Shown here piece by piece: positions 1 to 9,447 of a stretch of DNA of 64,000 bases. Numbering within the stretch: the stretch's first letter is position 1; the number at the start of each line of letters is the position of its first letter. Position numbers and translations under genes: made by a program. The stretch comes from Paraburkholderia heleia NBRC 101817. Lineage in GTDB: Bacteria > Pseudomonadota > Gammaproteobacteria > Burkholderiales > Burkholderiaceae. Where the stretch lies: the NCBI RefSeq assembly GCF_000739775.1, contig NZ_BBJH01000017.1, positions 31,118 to 95,117 on the forward strand, given 5' to 3'. The notes below the pieces were generated by a model. It was not told the DNA's origin. It made no database searches and saw only the letters and a list, made by a program, of their open reading frames with translations.

Positions 1-459
1 ACCCAGGTCGAGCGGCCAGAGCGTGTCGTTGCCTTCGCGGCGGCCTTCGAGGCCGTTCGCGTCGAACGGCACGCGCGCCGGTTCGAACTCGGGGCGGCCC
101 ATGTCGACGACGACTTCACCGTTTTCCTGCACGACGAGCGTGATCGTGCCCTTCTGCACCTGCACGCGCACGCGGTTCGAATCGGTCAGCTTGCGGTCGC
201 GCACGAATTTCACGAAGCAGCGCGCACCGTTGCCGCAGTGCTCGACCTCGCCGCCGTCGCAATTGAAGATGCGGTAGCGGAAGTCCACGCCTTCCACGGT
301 CGGCTTCTCGACCAGCAGCAGCTGGTCGGCGCCGATGCCGAAGTGGCGGTCGGCGAGCGCACGCACACGCTCGGGCGTGAGCGCGAGGTCCTGGCTGTAG
401 CCGTCGAGCACGACGAAGTCGTTGCCCGCGCCATGCATCTTGGTGAATTTGAGTTTCAT
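1..459 (-). CDS. dapF: Diaminopimelate epimerase, N-terminal 153 residues (cut by window edge)
   Basis: Converts LL- to meso-diaminopimelate in the cytoplasm, for lysine and peptidoglycan synthesis. The visible protein starts MKLKFTKMHGAGNDF, the family's N-terminal signature, and has the first catalytic cysteine at C75 in EHCGNGARC, inside the NCDGGEVEHCGNG block at about 66-78. The second half, including the other catalytic cysteine, lies beyond position 1. The ATG is at 459. It sits 58 bp downstream of the lipid A acyltransferase on the same strand, so the two are probably co-transcribed. An 8-bp inverted repeat (479-486 with 495-502) lies in that gap and has no T-run. Confidence 0.95.
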   Translation of the reverse strand, partial: MKLKFTKMHGAGNDFVVLDGYSQDLALTPERVRALADRHFGIGADQLLLVEKPTVEGVDFRYRIFNCDGGEVEHCGNGARCFVKFVRDRKLTDSNRVRVQVQKGTITLVVQENGEVVVDMGRPEFEPARVPFDANGLEGRREGNDTLWPLDLG

Positions 460-517
460 GCCGGTATTGTAAGCGAGGCCCGGGCGAAAACCCGCGCCCG
501 GGTCGTGCGCGCGACGC

Positions 518-1405
518 TCAGCTGTATACACTCGGCTCGCCCGGCGGCCGCGTCTTGAAGCGCTTGTGGACCCAGTAGTACTGCTCGGGAATGCGCGGAA
601 TCTGCTCTTCGAGGAAGGCGTTCATGCGGCGTGCGTCGAGATCGTCGTCGCCGGTCGGATAATTTTCCCAAGGTTTGAACACTTTCAGCCGATAACCCTT
701 GTAATCGGGCAACACCTCGCCGATGAACGGTACGACCTGCGCATGACCCACCTTCGCCAGACGCCCCACCGCCGTGAGCGTGCACGCCGGCACGCCGAAG
801 AAGGGCACGAACGTGGAATTGCGCATGCCGTAGTCCATGTCGGCGCCGAGCATCACGGGCTTCCTGTCGCGCAGCCACCGCAGCACGGCGCGCGCGCTGT
901 CCGCGCGGCTCACCATTTCCGCGCCGAAACGGCTGCGTCCCGCCTTCGCCGCCGCTTCGAATTCGGGGTTGGAGAACGGCTGGTAGAGCGAGCCGCACGG
1001 CCGGTGCAGCGAGTAGTTCAGGAACATGGAGCCCGCCTCGATGCCCACGAAATGCAGGCCGAGAAAGAGCGTGGGCGGCAGGTTCGGATCGGTGAGATCG
1101 ATCTCGCTGTCGAGCTCGACGATTTTTTCGAGCTTCTTCGCCGAGGCGAACCATTGCACGCTGCGCTCCATGTAGCTGCGAATGGCGTGACGGAAGTGCA
1201 GCCCCGCCACTTCCTCGCGCTTTTCGTCGCTCCACTCGGGGAAGCACAGGCGCAGATTCGTATGAACGACGCGCTTGCGCCGGCTCGGGATCTGGTACAG
1301 CAGCCAGCCGAGGCCGTCGCCCAGACGCGCGACGAAGCCATAGGGCAGGATCGCGAACAGCTTGAGCAAGCCGATGGCGAAACGGGAGCCGAGTTTGCCT
1401 AGCAT
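518..1405 (-). CDS. lpxL: Lipid A biosynthesis acyltransferase (LpxL/HtrB family)
   Basis: Inner-membrane enzyme that adds a secondary acyl chain to Kdo2-lipid IV(A) during lipopolysaccharide synthesis. At 295 residues it has the usual length. A hydrophobic segment at about 9-36 anchors it. The catalytic HX4E motif is H118-E123 (HFVGIE), and an NSTFVPFFGVPA stretch follows further on, as in LpxL proteins. It lies between metK (divergent) and dapF (downstream, same strand). Whether it is LpxL, LpxM or LpxP type, and which acyl chain it prefers, cannot be told from the sequence, so the symbol is by family. Confidence 0.88.
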   Translation of the reverse strand: MLGKLGSRFAIGLLKLFAILPYGFVARLGDGLGWLLYQIPSRRKRVVHTNLRLCFPEWSDEKREEVAGLHFRHAIRSYMERSVQWFASAKKLEKIVELDSEIDLTDPNLPPTLFLGLHFVGIEAGSMFLNYSLHRPCGSLYQPFSNPEFEAAAKAGRSRFGAEMVSRADSARAVLRWLRDRKPVMLGADMDYGMRNSTFVPFFGVPACTLTAVGRLAKVGHAQVVPFIGEVLPDYKGYRLKVFKPWENYPTGDDDLDARRMNAFLEEQIPRIPEQYYWVHKRFKTRPPGEPSVYS

Positions 1406-1470
1406 GCGGCAACTCCGCTGCAGGGCTTGCGAACTGTGGAAGGGGCGAGGGACGGCACGCGTGGGAGACT

Positions 1471-1500
1471 CTGCGACAATTTAAGGAAGTCGCTATAATA
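1471..1500 (+). promoter_or_regulatory. Probable metK promoter
   Basis: A perfect TATAAT lies at 1494-1499. A weak -35 element may be GCGACA at 1473-1478 (15-bp spacer). Transcription would start near 1506 and leave a leader of about 185 nt before the GTG of metK. Confidence 0.5.
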
Positions 1501-1502
1501 AG

Positions 1503-1541
1503 GGCTTCGCCGAGTTAATAGACAACTTGCGGGGCGAAGCC
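1503..1541 (+). promoter_or_regulatory. Hairpin at the start of the metK leader
   Basis: GGCTTCGCC at 1503-1511 pairs perfectly with GGCGAAGCC at 1533-1541 across a 21-nt loop. The hairpin would be at or very near the 5' end of the metK transcript. It could stabilise the mRNA or be part of a regulatory leader. I do not recognise a known S-adenosylmethionine riboswitch fold in the remaining leader. Confidence 0.4.
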
Positions 1542-1690
1542 GGTGGGCTGCGAATGACACGTGATAACCACGCGTGATCGATCGCGAATCATGGCAACCG
1601 GGCAGCAATTCCGCTAAAGCGTCGCCGCTTCAAAGCTCCCGAAGCTGGCTACGTGAACTCAACCGTCACCAGCTACAAGGAGCCTGACAC

Positions 1691-2884
<1,194 letters not shown>

Positions 2885-2970
2885 GAGCAGCGCTGGCCTG
2901 AGCGTTCGCAAGCTGGCCTGGCGCGAGCCGGCGGCAACGCTGGTCAAGCGCGCAGCGACGCGAAGAAAAA

Positions 2971-3007
2971 CCCCGCAGGGCGCAAGCCCGTGCGGGGTTT
3001 CTGTTTT
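2971..3007 (+). terminator. Rho-independent terminator of metK
   Basis: CCCCGCAGGGC at 2971-2981 pairs with GCCC at 2986-2989 and TGCGGGG at 2991-2997, and is followed by TTTCTGTTTT. An A-run precedes the stem, so it may also act on minus-strand transcripts from the small gene at 3056-3424. Confidence 0.85.
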
Positions 3008-3055
3008 CTGCGGACCGCGGCGTGAGTCGCGCGCGGGCGTGCGGTTATGCGCTCG

Positions 3056-3424
3056 TCAGCGCATTGCGAAGCCGAACCAGCCTGTGCTGCTCGCGGCCAT
3101 ACGGCGCGGCTTGCGCGTGCTGCGCGCCACATGAACCGTGGAGGGCGCGGCGAGTGTGCGCAGCGGCGCATTCGGGCGATACAGCAGCGTGCGCAGCGAG
3201 AAGTGACGCGCGCCCGAGCGCGTGCGCAGCACGGAGAAGAACGAGTGGAACCAGGTGCGCATGCTGTCGACGGGCTTCGTCTCGCGCACCTGTTGTGCGA
3301 GCGCGCGGGTGCGGGCGGCGTGGTGACGCAGTGCGCGCACCAGATGACGGCGGGCGGGGCGTGCCGCCTTCAGGGCTGTGTGAGCGGCGTGGGTCATGCG
3401 TTGAGTATCGAAGAGGGTATGCAT
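3056..3424 (-). CDS. Small basic hypothetical protein
   Basis: Product not recognised: 122 residues, rich in Arg, His and Ala. Coding status rests on codon use: the stretch reading MRTWFHSFFSVLRTRSG uses G or C in the third position of almost every codon, as in the neighbouring real genes, while overlapping frames give only Arg/Ala/Pro-rich shadows. The ATG at 3424 begins MHTLFDTQRM; no good ribosome site precedes it, so a later ATG (MTHAAH) is possible. It runs towards metK and shares the terminator between them. No signal peptide or membrane segment is visible. Confidence 0.5.
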   Translation of the reverse strand: MHTLFDTQRMTHAAHTALKAARPARRHLVRALRHHAARTRALAQQVRETKPVDSMRTWFHSFFSVLRTRSGARHFSLRTLLYRPNAPLRTLAAPSTVHVARSTRKPRRMAASSTGWFGFAMR

Positions 3425-3950
3425 GGCGGTTGAGCAATCGGGTTCGAGGTGCGCCTTGCGCGACGCTTTACGTCGAGCAGCAAACGTGCCTGTCTTCCAG
3501 GGCGTCACGATCCGGGTGGACGGGAGACGGGCCGCAAGGCGCGGCGTAAGACGCGACGCGACGGATTCTTCTGTTGGAGCGCCTTGTGCGGCAAGGCGTT
3601 CACGGCGATCCGCCCGTGCGATGAGAATTCGGCGAAGTCAAACAACATGAGCAACAGGCTACACGCGAATCATGACCGCAGAAAGTCGGTTAATACCCGG
3701 CCCTGCGCGTCTTTGATGCACACGATCCCACCCTTTGTCTTCATCGCGGTGCGCGCGCGCCATTCGCGTGCGGCTCGCTGCCCGGCGCGCATGGAGCCAC
3801 CTCGTATGAGAGCGTGGTCCTTCCCGCCGTGCCGGCACGCTTTACAATCGACGAGTCGGCGCGCGCCGACGCCGCAGCCTCGTCGTTCGACGAAGCGACG
3901 CACGCGGGCTGCGGCCCTTGCTCGCATCGAGATCGCTTAACGGAAGTCCC
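3425..3950. other. 526-bp gap between hypothetical gene and dioxygenase
   Basis: No gene with convincing codon use. A 40-codon minus-strand frame at 3670-3792 has a GAGG seven bases before its ATG but is too short to accept. The region should hold the promoters of the two divergent flanking genes. Confidence 0.4.
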
Positions 3951-4712
3951 ATGTCAGTCCATTCAAAGAAAGAACAGGTGCAGGCGCTGCGCGAGCGCGG
4001 CTTCGTGGTCGTGCCGGGGCTCGTCTCGCCCGGGCGCTGCGAGGCGATCAGGCAGGTCGCGCAGGAGCAGTTGCTGGCCGCTGCCGCACCGCTCGAATTC
4101 GAAGCCGATTTGCGCTATCCCGGCGCACCCGAATCGAAGGACGCCCCGGGCGGCCATACGGTGCGGCGCCTGCTCGACGCCTACTCGCGCCACGCGCTCT
4201 ATCGCGAGTGGGCCACGTCGCCGGAAATCGCGGGGTGGATGGAGCTTTATTTCGGCGAGGAGCCGGTCCTGTCGCGCGCGCATCACAACTGCATGATGAC
4301 GAAGCATCCGCACTACGGCAGCCTCACGGGCTGGCACCGCGACGTGCGCTACTGGTCGTTCGAGCGCGACGACCTCGTTTCGGTCTGGCTCGCGCTCGGA
4401 CCGGAGAAGGTGGAAAACGGCGGCCTGTGGTTCGTGCCGGGCTCGCACGAGGCGCCGTTCACCTCGGACAAGTTCGACGCCGCGAAATTCTTCCGCGCCG
4501 ACCTGCCCGAGAACAAGGTCTGGATCGACCGCGCCGTTGCCCCGACGCTCGCCGCCGGCGATGTGGTCTTCTTCCACTGCAACACGCTGCATTCGGCGGG
4601 GCAGAACCAGAGCGATCAGGTAAAGTTTTCGCTCGTGTACACCTATCACGGCGCGAGCAACGTGCCGCTGCCGGGCACGCGCTCGGCGTTGAAGCCCGAA
4701 GTGAAGCTCTGA
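3951..4712 (+). CDS. Phytanoyl-CoA dioxygenase family protein
   Basis: Predicted Fe(II)/2-oxoglutarate-dependent oxygenase of 253 residues. The metal triad is visible: HRD in GWHRDVRYW supplies the first His and the Asp, and a distal His lies in FFHCNTLHSAGQN, followed by the family's downstream basic stretch. Substrate unknown; bacterial members hydroxylate varied small molecules. The ATG at 3951 (MSVHSKKEQ) is chosen over an upstream in-frame ATG at 3918 because a GGAAG precedes it. It is a single gene, followed by a convergent small membrane protein gene. Confidence 0.85.
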   Translation: MSVHSKKEQVQALRERGFVVVPGLVSPGRCEAIRQVAQEQLLAAAAPLEFEADLRYPGAPESKDAPGGHTVRRLLDAYSRHALYREWATSPEIAGWMELYFGEEPVLSRAHHNCMMTKHPHYGSLTGWHRDVRYWSFERDDLVSVWLALGPEKVENGGLWFVPGSHEAPFTSDKFDAAKFFRADLPENKVWIDRAVAPTLAAGDVVFFHCNTLHSAGQNQSDQVKFSLVYTYHGASNVPLPGTRSALKPEVKL

Positions 4713-4735
4713 GCCGGCGCAGCGGCGCCTCGCGT

Positions 4736-4942
4736 CTAGCGCCGCCGCCCCGACATCGCGAGCCCGGTGATGCCCGCGAGCGTCGCGGCAATGCCGCCCC
4801 CAATCAGGAGGATCGTGCGGTCGGTGGGGGCGCCGGTGAACAGGCGCGACATGTCGTTCGCGAACGAATGGAGCGACTGGCCGCCGAAGTACAACAGGAC
4901 GACGCCACAGGCGATGAGCGCGATCGAAACCGCTTTGGCCAT
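4736..4942 (-). CDS. DUF3185 family small membrane protein
   Basis: A 68-residue inner-membrane protein with two hydrophobic helices: about 2-22 (ending LLYFGG) and 44-64 (ILLIGGGIAATLAGITGLA). The spacing and the Gly-rich second helix fit DUF3185, common in Burkholderia and of unknown function. The ATG at 4942 (MAKAVSIAL) is preferred because AGAGG lies seven bases upstream; a TTG two codons earlier is the other choice. Confidence 0.75.
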   Translation of the reverse strand: MAKAVSIALIACGVVLLYFGGQSLHSFANDMSRLFTGAPTDRTILLIGGGIAATLAGITGLAMSGRRR

Positions 4943-5187
4943 GAACAACCTCTCGCAAAGGATGGACGCCGCAGTGTAGGCGAGTGGCCGCGGCGCGTCC
5001 AGGGTGCGGTTTTTCCTGCGGCCCGACGCGCGCGCTCACGCACCTTGCATCGCCTTTCCCGCATAGTGGGCATCTGCACGGCTTGGGCGGATTGGCTAAC
5101 ATAGCTGCCTCACGCGAAGCGGCGCGCTTCACCGCGCGCCGCGCCCGTCCCTTCGCTCATTTCCCGTTTTCGCCGAGGATTCAAACC

Positions 5188-6231
5188 ATGGCTTACGAAG
5201 CAGCCTCAGAACGCTATTCGGACATGCAATACCGCTTTTGCGGCAAGTCGGGGCTCAAGCTGCCCGCGCTGTCGCTCGGTCTGTGGCACAACTTCGGCGA
5301 CACCACGCCGATCTCGACCCAGCGCGACATCCTGCGCACCGCGTTCGATCTCGGCATCACGCACTTCGACCTCGCGAACAACTACGGCCCGCCGTACGGG
5401 AGTGCCGAAACCAACTTCGGCCGCATTTTCAGGGACGATTTCCGTCCGTACCGCGACGAGCTGCTGATCTCGTCGAAGGCGGGCTGGGACATGTGGCCGG
5501 GTCCGTACGGCCAGGGCGGCGGCTCGCGCAAGTACGTGCTCGCGAGCCTCGACCAGAGCCTGCAGCGTATGGGTCTCGACTACGTCGACATCTTCTATTC
5601 GCACCGCTTCGACGTGGAAACGCCGCTCGAAGAAACGGCGGGCGCGCTCGCCACGGCCGTGCAGCAGGGCAAGGCGCTCTATGTCGGCATCTCGTCGTAT
5701 TCGCCCGCGAAGACGCGCGAAATGGCGAGGCTCCTCGCCGAATACAAGGTGCCGCTGCTGATTCACCAGCCGTCGTACAACATGCTCAACCGCTGGGTCG
5801 AGGAAGAACTGCTCGACACGCTCGAGGATCTGGGCACGGGCAGCATTGCGTTTACGCCGCTCGCGCAAGGCGTGCTGACGAACAAGTACCTGAACGGCGT
5901 GCCGGAGGATGCGCGCGTGAACCGCCCGGGCGGCGGCTCGCTCAAGAGCGAGCACCTCAGTGCGCAGAACATCGGGCACGTGCGCAAGCTCAACGACCTC
6001 GCGCTGCGCCGCGGCCAGAGCCTCGCGCAGATGGCGATCGCCTGGACACTGCGCGGCGGCCGCGTGACCTCGGCACTGATCGGCGCGAGCCGCGCGGAGC
6101 AGGTGCGCGAGAACGTCGCGGCGCTGAAGAACCTGGCGTTCTCGAAGGAAGAACTCGCGGAGATCGACCGCTATGCAACCGAAGGCGGCGTGAACCTGTG
6201 GGAGAAGCCGTCGACCGATCAGCACATCTGA
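5188..6231 (+). CDS. Aldo/keto reductase, L-glyceraldehyde 3-phosphate reductase type
   Basis: Cytoplasmic NADPH-dependent aldehyde reductase of 347 residues, closest by eye to E. coli YghZ and the MgrA/Kv-beta branch. Typical blocks are present: the catalytic Asp and Tyr in FDLANNYGPPYGSAE, the Lys in ISSKAGWDMWPGPYG, the His in YSHRFD, and the NADP-binding C-terminal run near SALIGASRAEQVREN. Likely role: detoxifying methylglyoxal or L-glyceraldehyde 3-phosphate. The start is the ATG at 5188 after CGAGGAT. It stands alone with its own terminator. Confidence 0.9.
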   Translation: MAYEAASERYSDMQYRFCGKSGLKLPALSLGLWHNFGDTTPISTQRDILRTAFDLGITHFDLANNYGPPYGSAETNFGRIFRDDFRPYRDELLISSKAGWDMWPGPYGQGGGSRKYVLASLDQSLQRMGLDYVDIFYSHRFDVETPLEETAGALATAVQQGKALYVGISSYSPAKTREMARLLAEYKVPLLIHQPSYNMLNRWVEEELLDTLEDLGTGSIAFTPLAQGVLTNKYLNGVPEDARVNRPGGGSLKSEHLSAQNIGHVRKLNDLALRRGQSLAQMAIAWTLRGGRVTSALIGASRAEQVRENVAALKNLAFSKEELAEIDRYATEGGVNLWEKPSTDQHI

Positions 6232-6273
6232 GCGGCACGCTTGTGCCCGCTTGTGCCCGCTTCCCGGCGCAAA

Positions 6274-6303
6274 GAACCGCCTCCTTGCGAGGCGGTTCCT
6301 TTA
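6274..6303 (+). terminator. Terminator after aldo/keto reductase
   Basis: GAACCGCCTC pairs perfectly with GAGGCGGTTC (10-bp stem, CTTGC loop), followed by CTTTAT. Confidence 0.8.
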
Positions 6304-6410
6304 TGCGCGAACGGTCGGCGCGCATCGGCCATGACCGCACGGCGCGCCATTCTTCGCTTTGTCATGTGGCCCTGCTAACGTCGCGGCAGCCTTTGCCGCG
6401 AGGAATCACC

Positions 6411-7439
6411 ATGGAGTTCTCGAGCGCCGAAACGGAAGCGCTTTCCCCGTCCGCCATCCGCGCTGAACCCGCCAGGCGGCCAACCCACCCACCGCGGGCG
6501 GCAACGGCGGCCCGCATGAACGCCGCGCTGATCGCGTTCGCGTTCACGGCGCTCGGCTACGAACTCATCGGATTGCCGCTGTTGCTGGACGCAGCGGGCG
6601 GGCCGACGCTCGCCCTGCTGGCGACGCTCGCGCCCGTCGTGCTTGCCACGCCGATCCACTGGGGCCTCATTCACGAAGGCATACACGGACAACTGGCGCG
6701 CGAGCGGCGCGCGAACGAGTGGCTCGCCCGCGCGCTCTCGATCGGTCTGGCAATGCCGTTCGACGCCGTGCGTTTCGGACACCTGATGCACCACCGCTTC
6801 ACGCGCGAGCCGTTCGACCGGCCCGATGTGCACGACACGCACGACGCGAGCGGGCCGCGTTGGCGGCGTCGCGTGGCGTACTACGGGCGGCTGATGGGCG
6901 GCCTGTACCTCGCCGAATTGCTGCTGCCGCTTCTGGCGTTTCTCCCGGCGCGGATCGCGCGCGCCATCATCGCACGCGGCGTGGGCGTGCATGGCCGCGA
7001 AGGCGCGCAGGTGCAGCGGCTCTTCGCCAACCATGCCGCCGATCCCGTGAGGCGCCGCCGCGCGCGGCGCGACTGGCTTGCGTCGCTCGCGATTTACGCG
7101 GCTTCGTTCGCCCTCTACGGCAAGGCCTGGCCCGTGCTGCTCGCAGCGATGTATCTGCGCGGGCTGTGGCTCTCGCTTGCCGACAACCTGCCGCACTACG
7201 GCGTCGCGCTCGACGAACCGGGCCGCGCGCGGGACTTTCGCGTGCCGCGCGCGCTGGGCGTGCTGCTGATGAATCACCATCTGCATCGCCAGCATCATCT
7301 GCATCCGACGCTGCCCTGGACGGCGCTGCCGGCGCTCGCGCAGGCCGAAGCGGCCGCAGGCGTTGCGGCGCGCGCGGGCTATCTGGCCGCTGTGTTGCGT
7401 CAGTTCAGGGGCTTGCAGCCGGGCATCGATCCCGGCTGA
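6411..7439 (+). CDS. Membrane fatty acid desaturase family protein
   Basis: Predicted di-iron membrane desaturase or hydroxylase, 342 residues. Three histidine clusters are visible: HEGIHGQ, HLMHHRF and the C-terminal NHHLHRQHHLHP. These, with four or more hydrophobic helices, define the family. The C-terminal HLHRQHH fits carotenoid or fatty-acid desaturase types; the substrate cannot be told. The ATG at 6411 follows GAGGAATCACC. The same frame stays open back to 5238 across the aldo/keto reductase gene, but that extension is a shadow. Confidence 0.8.
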   Translation: MEFSSAETEALSPSAIRAEPARRPTHPPRAATAARMNAALIAFAFTALGYELIGLPLLLDAAGGPTLALLATLAPVVLATPIHWGLIHEGIHGQLARERRANEWLARALSIGLAMPFDAVRFGHLMHHRFTREPFDRPDVHDTHDASGPRWRRRVAYYGRLMGGLYLAELLLPLLAFLPARIARAIIARGVGVHGREGAQVQRLFANHAADPVRRRRARRDWLASLAIYAASFALYGKAWPVLLAAMYLRGLWLSLADNLPHYGVALDEPGRARDFRVPRALGVLLMNHHLHRQHHLHPTLPWTALPALAQAEAAAGVAARAGYLAAVLRQFRGLQPGIDPG

Positions 7440-7572
7440 GAGGAGGGGGCGAGCGAATGGCGCGCGTGCGCGCAAACTGCGGCGCGTCGAGCCGCGAGAA
7501 TGCCGCATCGTCACTTCGCGCGGACGCTTCGCGAGCCGCCTGGCGTCCCATGATGGGTACGGGAAACGTACG

Positions 7573-7758
7573 CTACATCAGCGCCGGCAGCGTCTCGACG
7601 AGTGCAACGGCCGCGAGTGCGCCGATCAGCGCGCCGATCACGCGCAGCGTGTTGTGTCTGAATTCCGTCGCGCACGGCACTGCGCCAAGAAAGAGCGCGC
7701 CAGCGAGGGCCATCGGGATGATCATCACGAAATCGCCGATCGTGAAATAACCTTCCAT
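7573..7758 (-). CDS. 61-residue hypothetical membrane protein
   Basis: Product not recognised. Two hydrophobic stretches are visible: IGDFVMIIPMALAGALFLG at about 7-25 and VIGALIGALAAVALVETL at about 40-57. The ATG at 7758 (MEGYFTIGDF) follows a strong AAGGAG seven bases upstream, which is the main reason to accept such a short gene. It faces the desaturase gene. Confidence 0.65.
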   Translation of the reverse strand: MEGYFTIGDFVMIIPMALAGALFLGAVPCATEFRHNTLRVIGALIGALAAVALVETLPALM

Positions 7759-8094
7759 GCTCGTCTCCTTATCGTATGGGCGACGAAGGCTCGCAGTGGT
7801 TGTCGTTCTCGTCGTCATGCCGGTGGCATGACGCTGCGGCTCCGGGCCTGAAATCGAGTATAGGTGAGGGCGGCGAGCACAGCGGCGCGCGTGTGCGCCG
7901 CGAGGCTCTCCGTGATGCGCATGCCGCGCCGCAAAAGCCCGCCAGAGGCGGCGTTGCGCCGCGGTGCGAGGCGCGCGGCCGCAAAATCCCGAGTCGTCTG
8001 AATATTACGAATATCTTTCGATTGCCGTGACGCGCACCACACAAACGCGCGAGCGCGCACGTTGCATGCCGCCGCGCAGGCGGCTTCCTGGCGT

Positions 8095-9336
8095 TCAGGC
8101 CGCTCCGGCGCGCTCGCGCCTGCGCAACGTGAGCGCCAGTGCGAGCCCCACGACCAGCAGCACGATCACGAGGCCGGCCACGCCGCCCCAACCCGCGCCG
8201 GTCCAGAAGCGCCCGCCGATCGAACCCATCACGCTCGACCCGAGGTAATAGGCGAGCAGGTAAAGCGCGGCCGCCTGGCCCTTCGCTTCGCGCGCGAGCC
8301 TGCCGATCCAGCCGCTCGCCACCGCATGCCCCGCGAAGAAACCGATGGTCAGGCAGGCGATGCCCGCCGCGATCGCCGCGAGTGGCGCGAACAACGTGAG
8401 CACGACGCCCGCGAGCATCAGCGCGAGACTGGCGATCAGCACGCGGCCGCGCCCGAACGTGTCGGCCATGCGGCCCGACCACGGCGAGGCGACGACGCCG
8501 GTCAGGTAGACGAGGAAAATCGCGCCGATGGCCGCCTGGCTCATGTGATAAGGCGGCGCGATCAACCGGTAGCCGATGTAGTTGTAGAGCGTGACGAAGC
8601 TGCCCATCAGCACGAAGCCCATGGCGAACAGCATGGGCAGGCCGGGCCGTGCGAAATGGCGCAGCAGCGCAGCGCGATGATGCGCAAAGCCGAGGCCGCT
8701 CTTCGGCACGAAATGGCGCGAGGGCGGCAGGAGCGAGCGGAACGCGAACATGGAGGCGAGCCCGAGCACGCCGATGACCGCGATCGCCGCACGCCAGCCG
8801 AACAGATCGGTCGCGATGCCCGTGATCACGCGCCCCGCCATGCCGCCGATCGCCGTGCCGCCCACGTAGAGGCCCATCGACAGGCCGAGGCCGTCCGGGT
8901 GCATTTCCTCGGCGAGCCAGGCCATGGCCACGGCAGGCACGCCGCCGAGCGCGATGCCCTGGAGCGTGCGCAGCACGAGCAGCTCGTGCCAGTGCGGCAC
9001 GAAGGCGGTGGCGAGCGTGAGCAGCGACGAGGCGCACAGCGACGCGGTCATCATGCCGCGCCGGCTCCAGCCTTCGGAGACGAAGCCTGCGACGAAGATC
9101 GCGATGGCAAGCGCGGCCGTGGTGAACGAGAGCGAGAGGCTGCTTTGCGCGGGGCTCACGCCGAAGGTTTCGGAGAACGCGGGCAGGAGCGGCTGCACGC
9201 AGTAGAGAAGCGAAAAGGTGGCGTAGCCGGCGAACAGCAGCGCGAGGCTTGCGCGCCAGAATTCGCGGGTGCCGCGTTCGATGTACGGAACGGCGGTGGG
9301 CGCGCAGGTGCGCGAGGCGCCCGGTGATGCGGTCAC
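8095..9336 (-). CDS. MFS transporter, YnfM-like exporter
   Basis: Twelve-helix major facilitator protein of 413 residues in the inner membrane. Hydrophobic segments alternate with family loops such as GWSRRGMM between helices 2 and 3 and the later GRMADTFGRGRV. The opening SLALLFAGYATFSLLYCVQPLLPAFSE and the LQGIALGGVPAVAMAWLAEEM stretch resemble E. coli YnfM. Cargo unknown. The GTG at 9336 (VTASPGASR) is chosen because AGGAG precedes it by eight bases; a start 16 codons earlier has no such site. It is a single gene. Confidence 0.85.
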   Translation of the reverse strand: MTASPGASRTCAPTAVPYIERGTREFWRASLALLFAGYATFSLLYCVQPLLPAFSETFGVSPAQSSLSLSFTTAALAIAIFVAGFVSEGWSRRGMMTASLCASSLLTLATAFVPHWHELLVLRTLQGIALGGVPAVAMAWLAEEMHPDGLGLSMGLYVGGTAIGGMAGRVITGIATDLFGWRAAIAVIGVLGLASMFAFRSLLPPSRHFVPKSGLGFAHHRAALLRHFARPGLPMLFAMGFVLMGSFVTLYNYIGYRLIAPPYHMSQAAIGAIFLVYLTGVVASPWSGRMADTFGRGRVLIASLALMLAGVVLTLFAPLAAIAAGIACLTIGFFAGHAVASGWIGRLAREAKGQAAALYLLAYYLGSSVMGSIGGRFWTGAGWGGVAGLVIVLLVVGLALALTLRRRERAGAA

Positions 9337-9447
9337 GACTTGATCTCCTGTCCCACGCAAAGCGCGGATATTGCAAAGGCGCAACGATACGCCTGTTGGG
9401 CCAATGGCGTTGTCGAGCGCCGCAGGCCGGGTGCCTGGCGCGACCGC

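Noticed and set aside
3670..3792. 40-codon minus-strand frame with GAGG before its ATG
   Set aside because: Too short, mixed third positions, no known family.
5238..6410. Long open frame leading into the desaturase gene
   Set aside because: It overlaps the clear aldo/keto reductase gene in another frame and its text is Arg/Ala/Pro-rich; desaturase starts at 6411 with a ribosome site.
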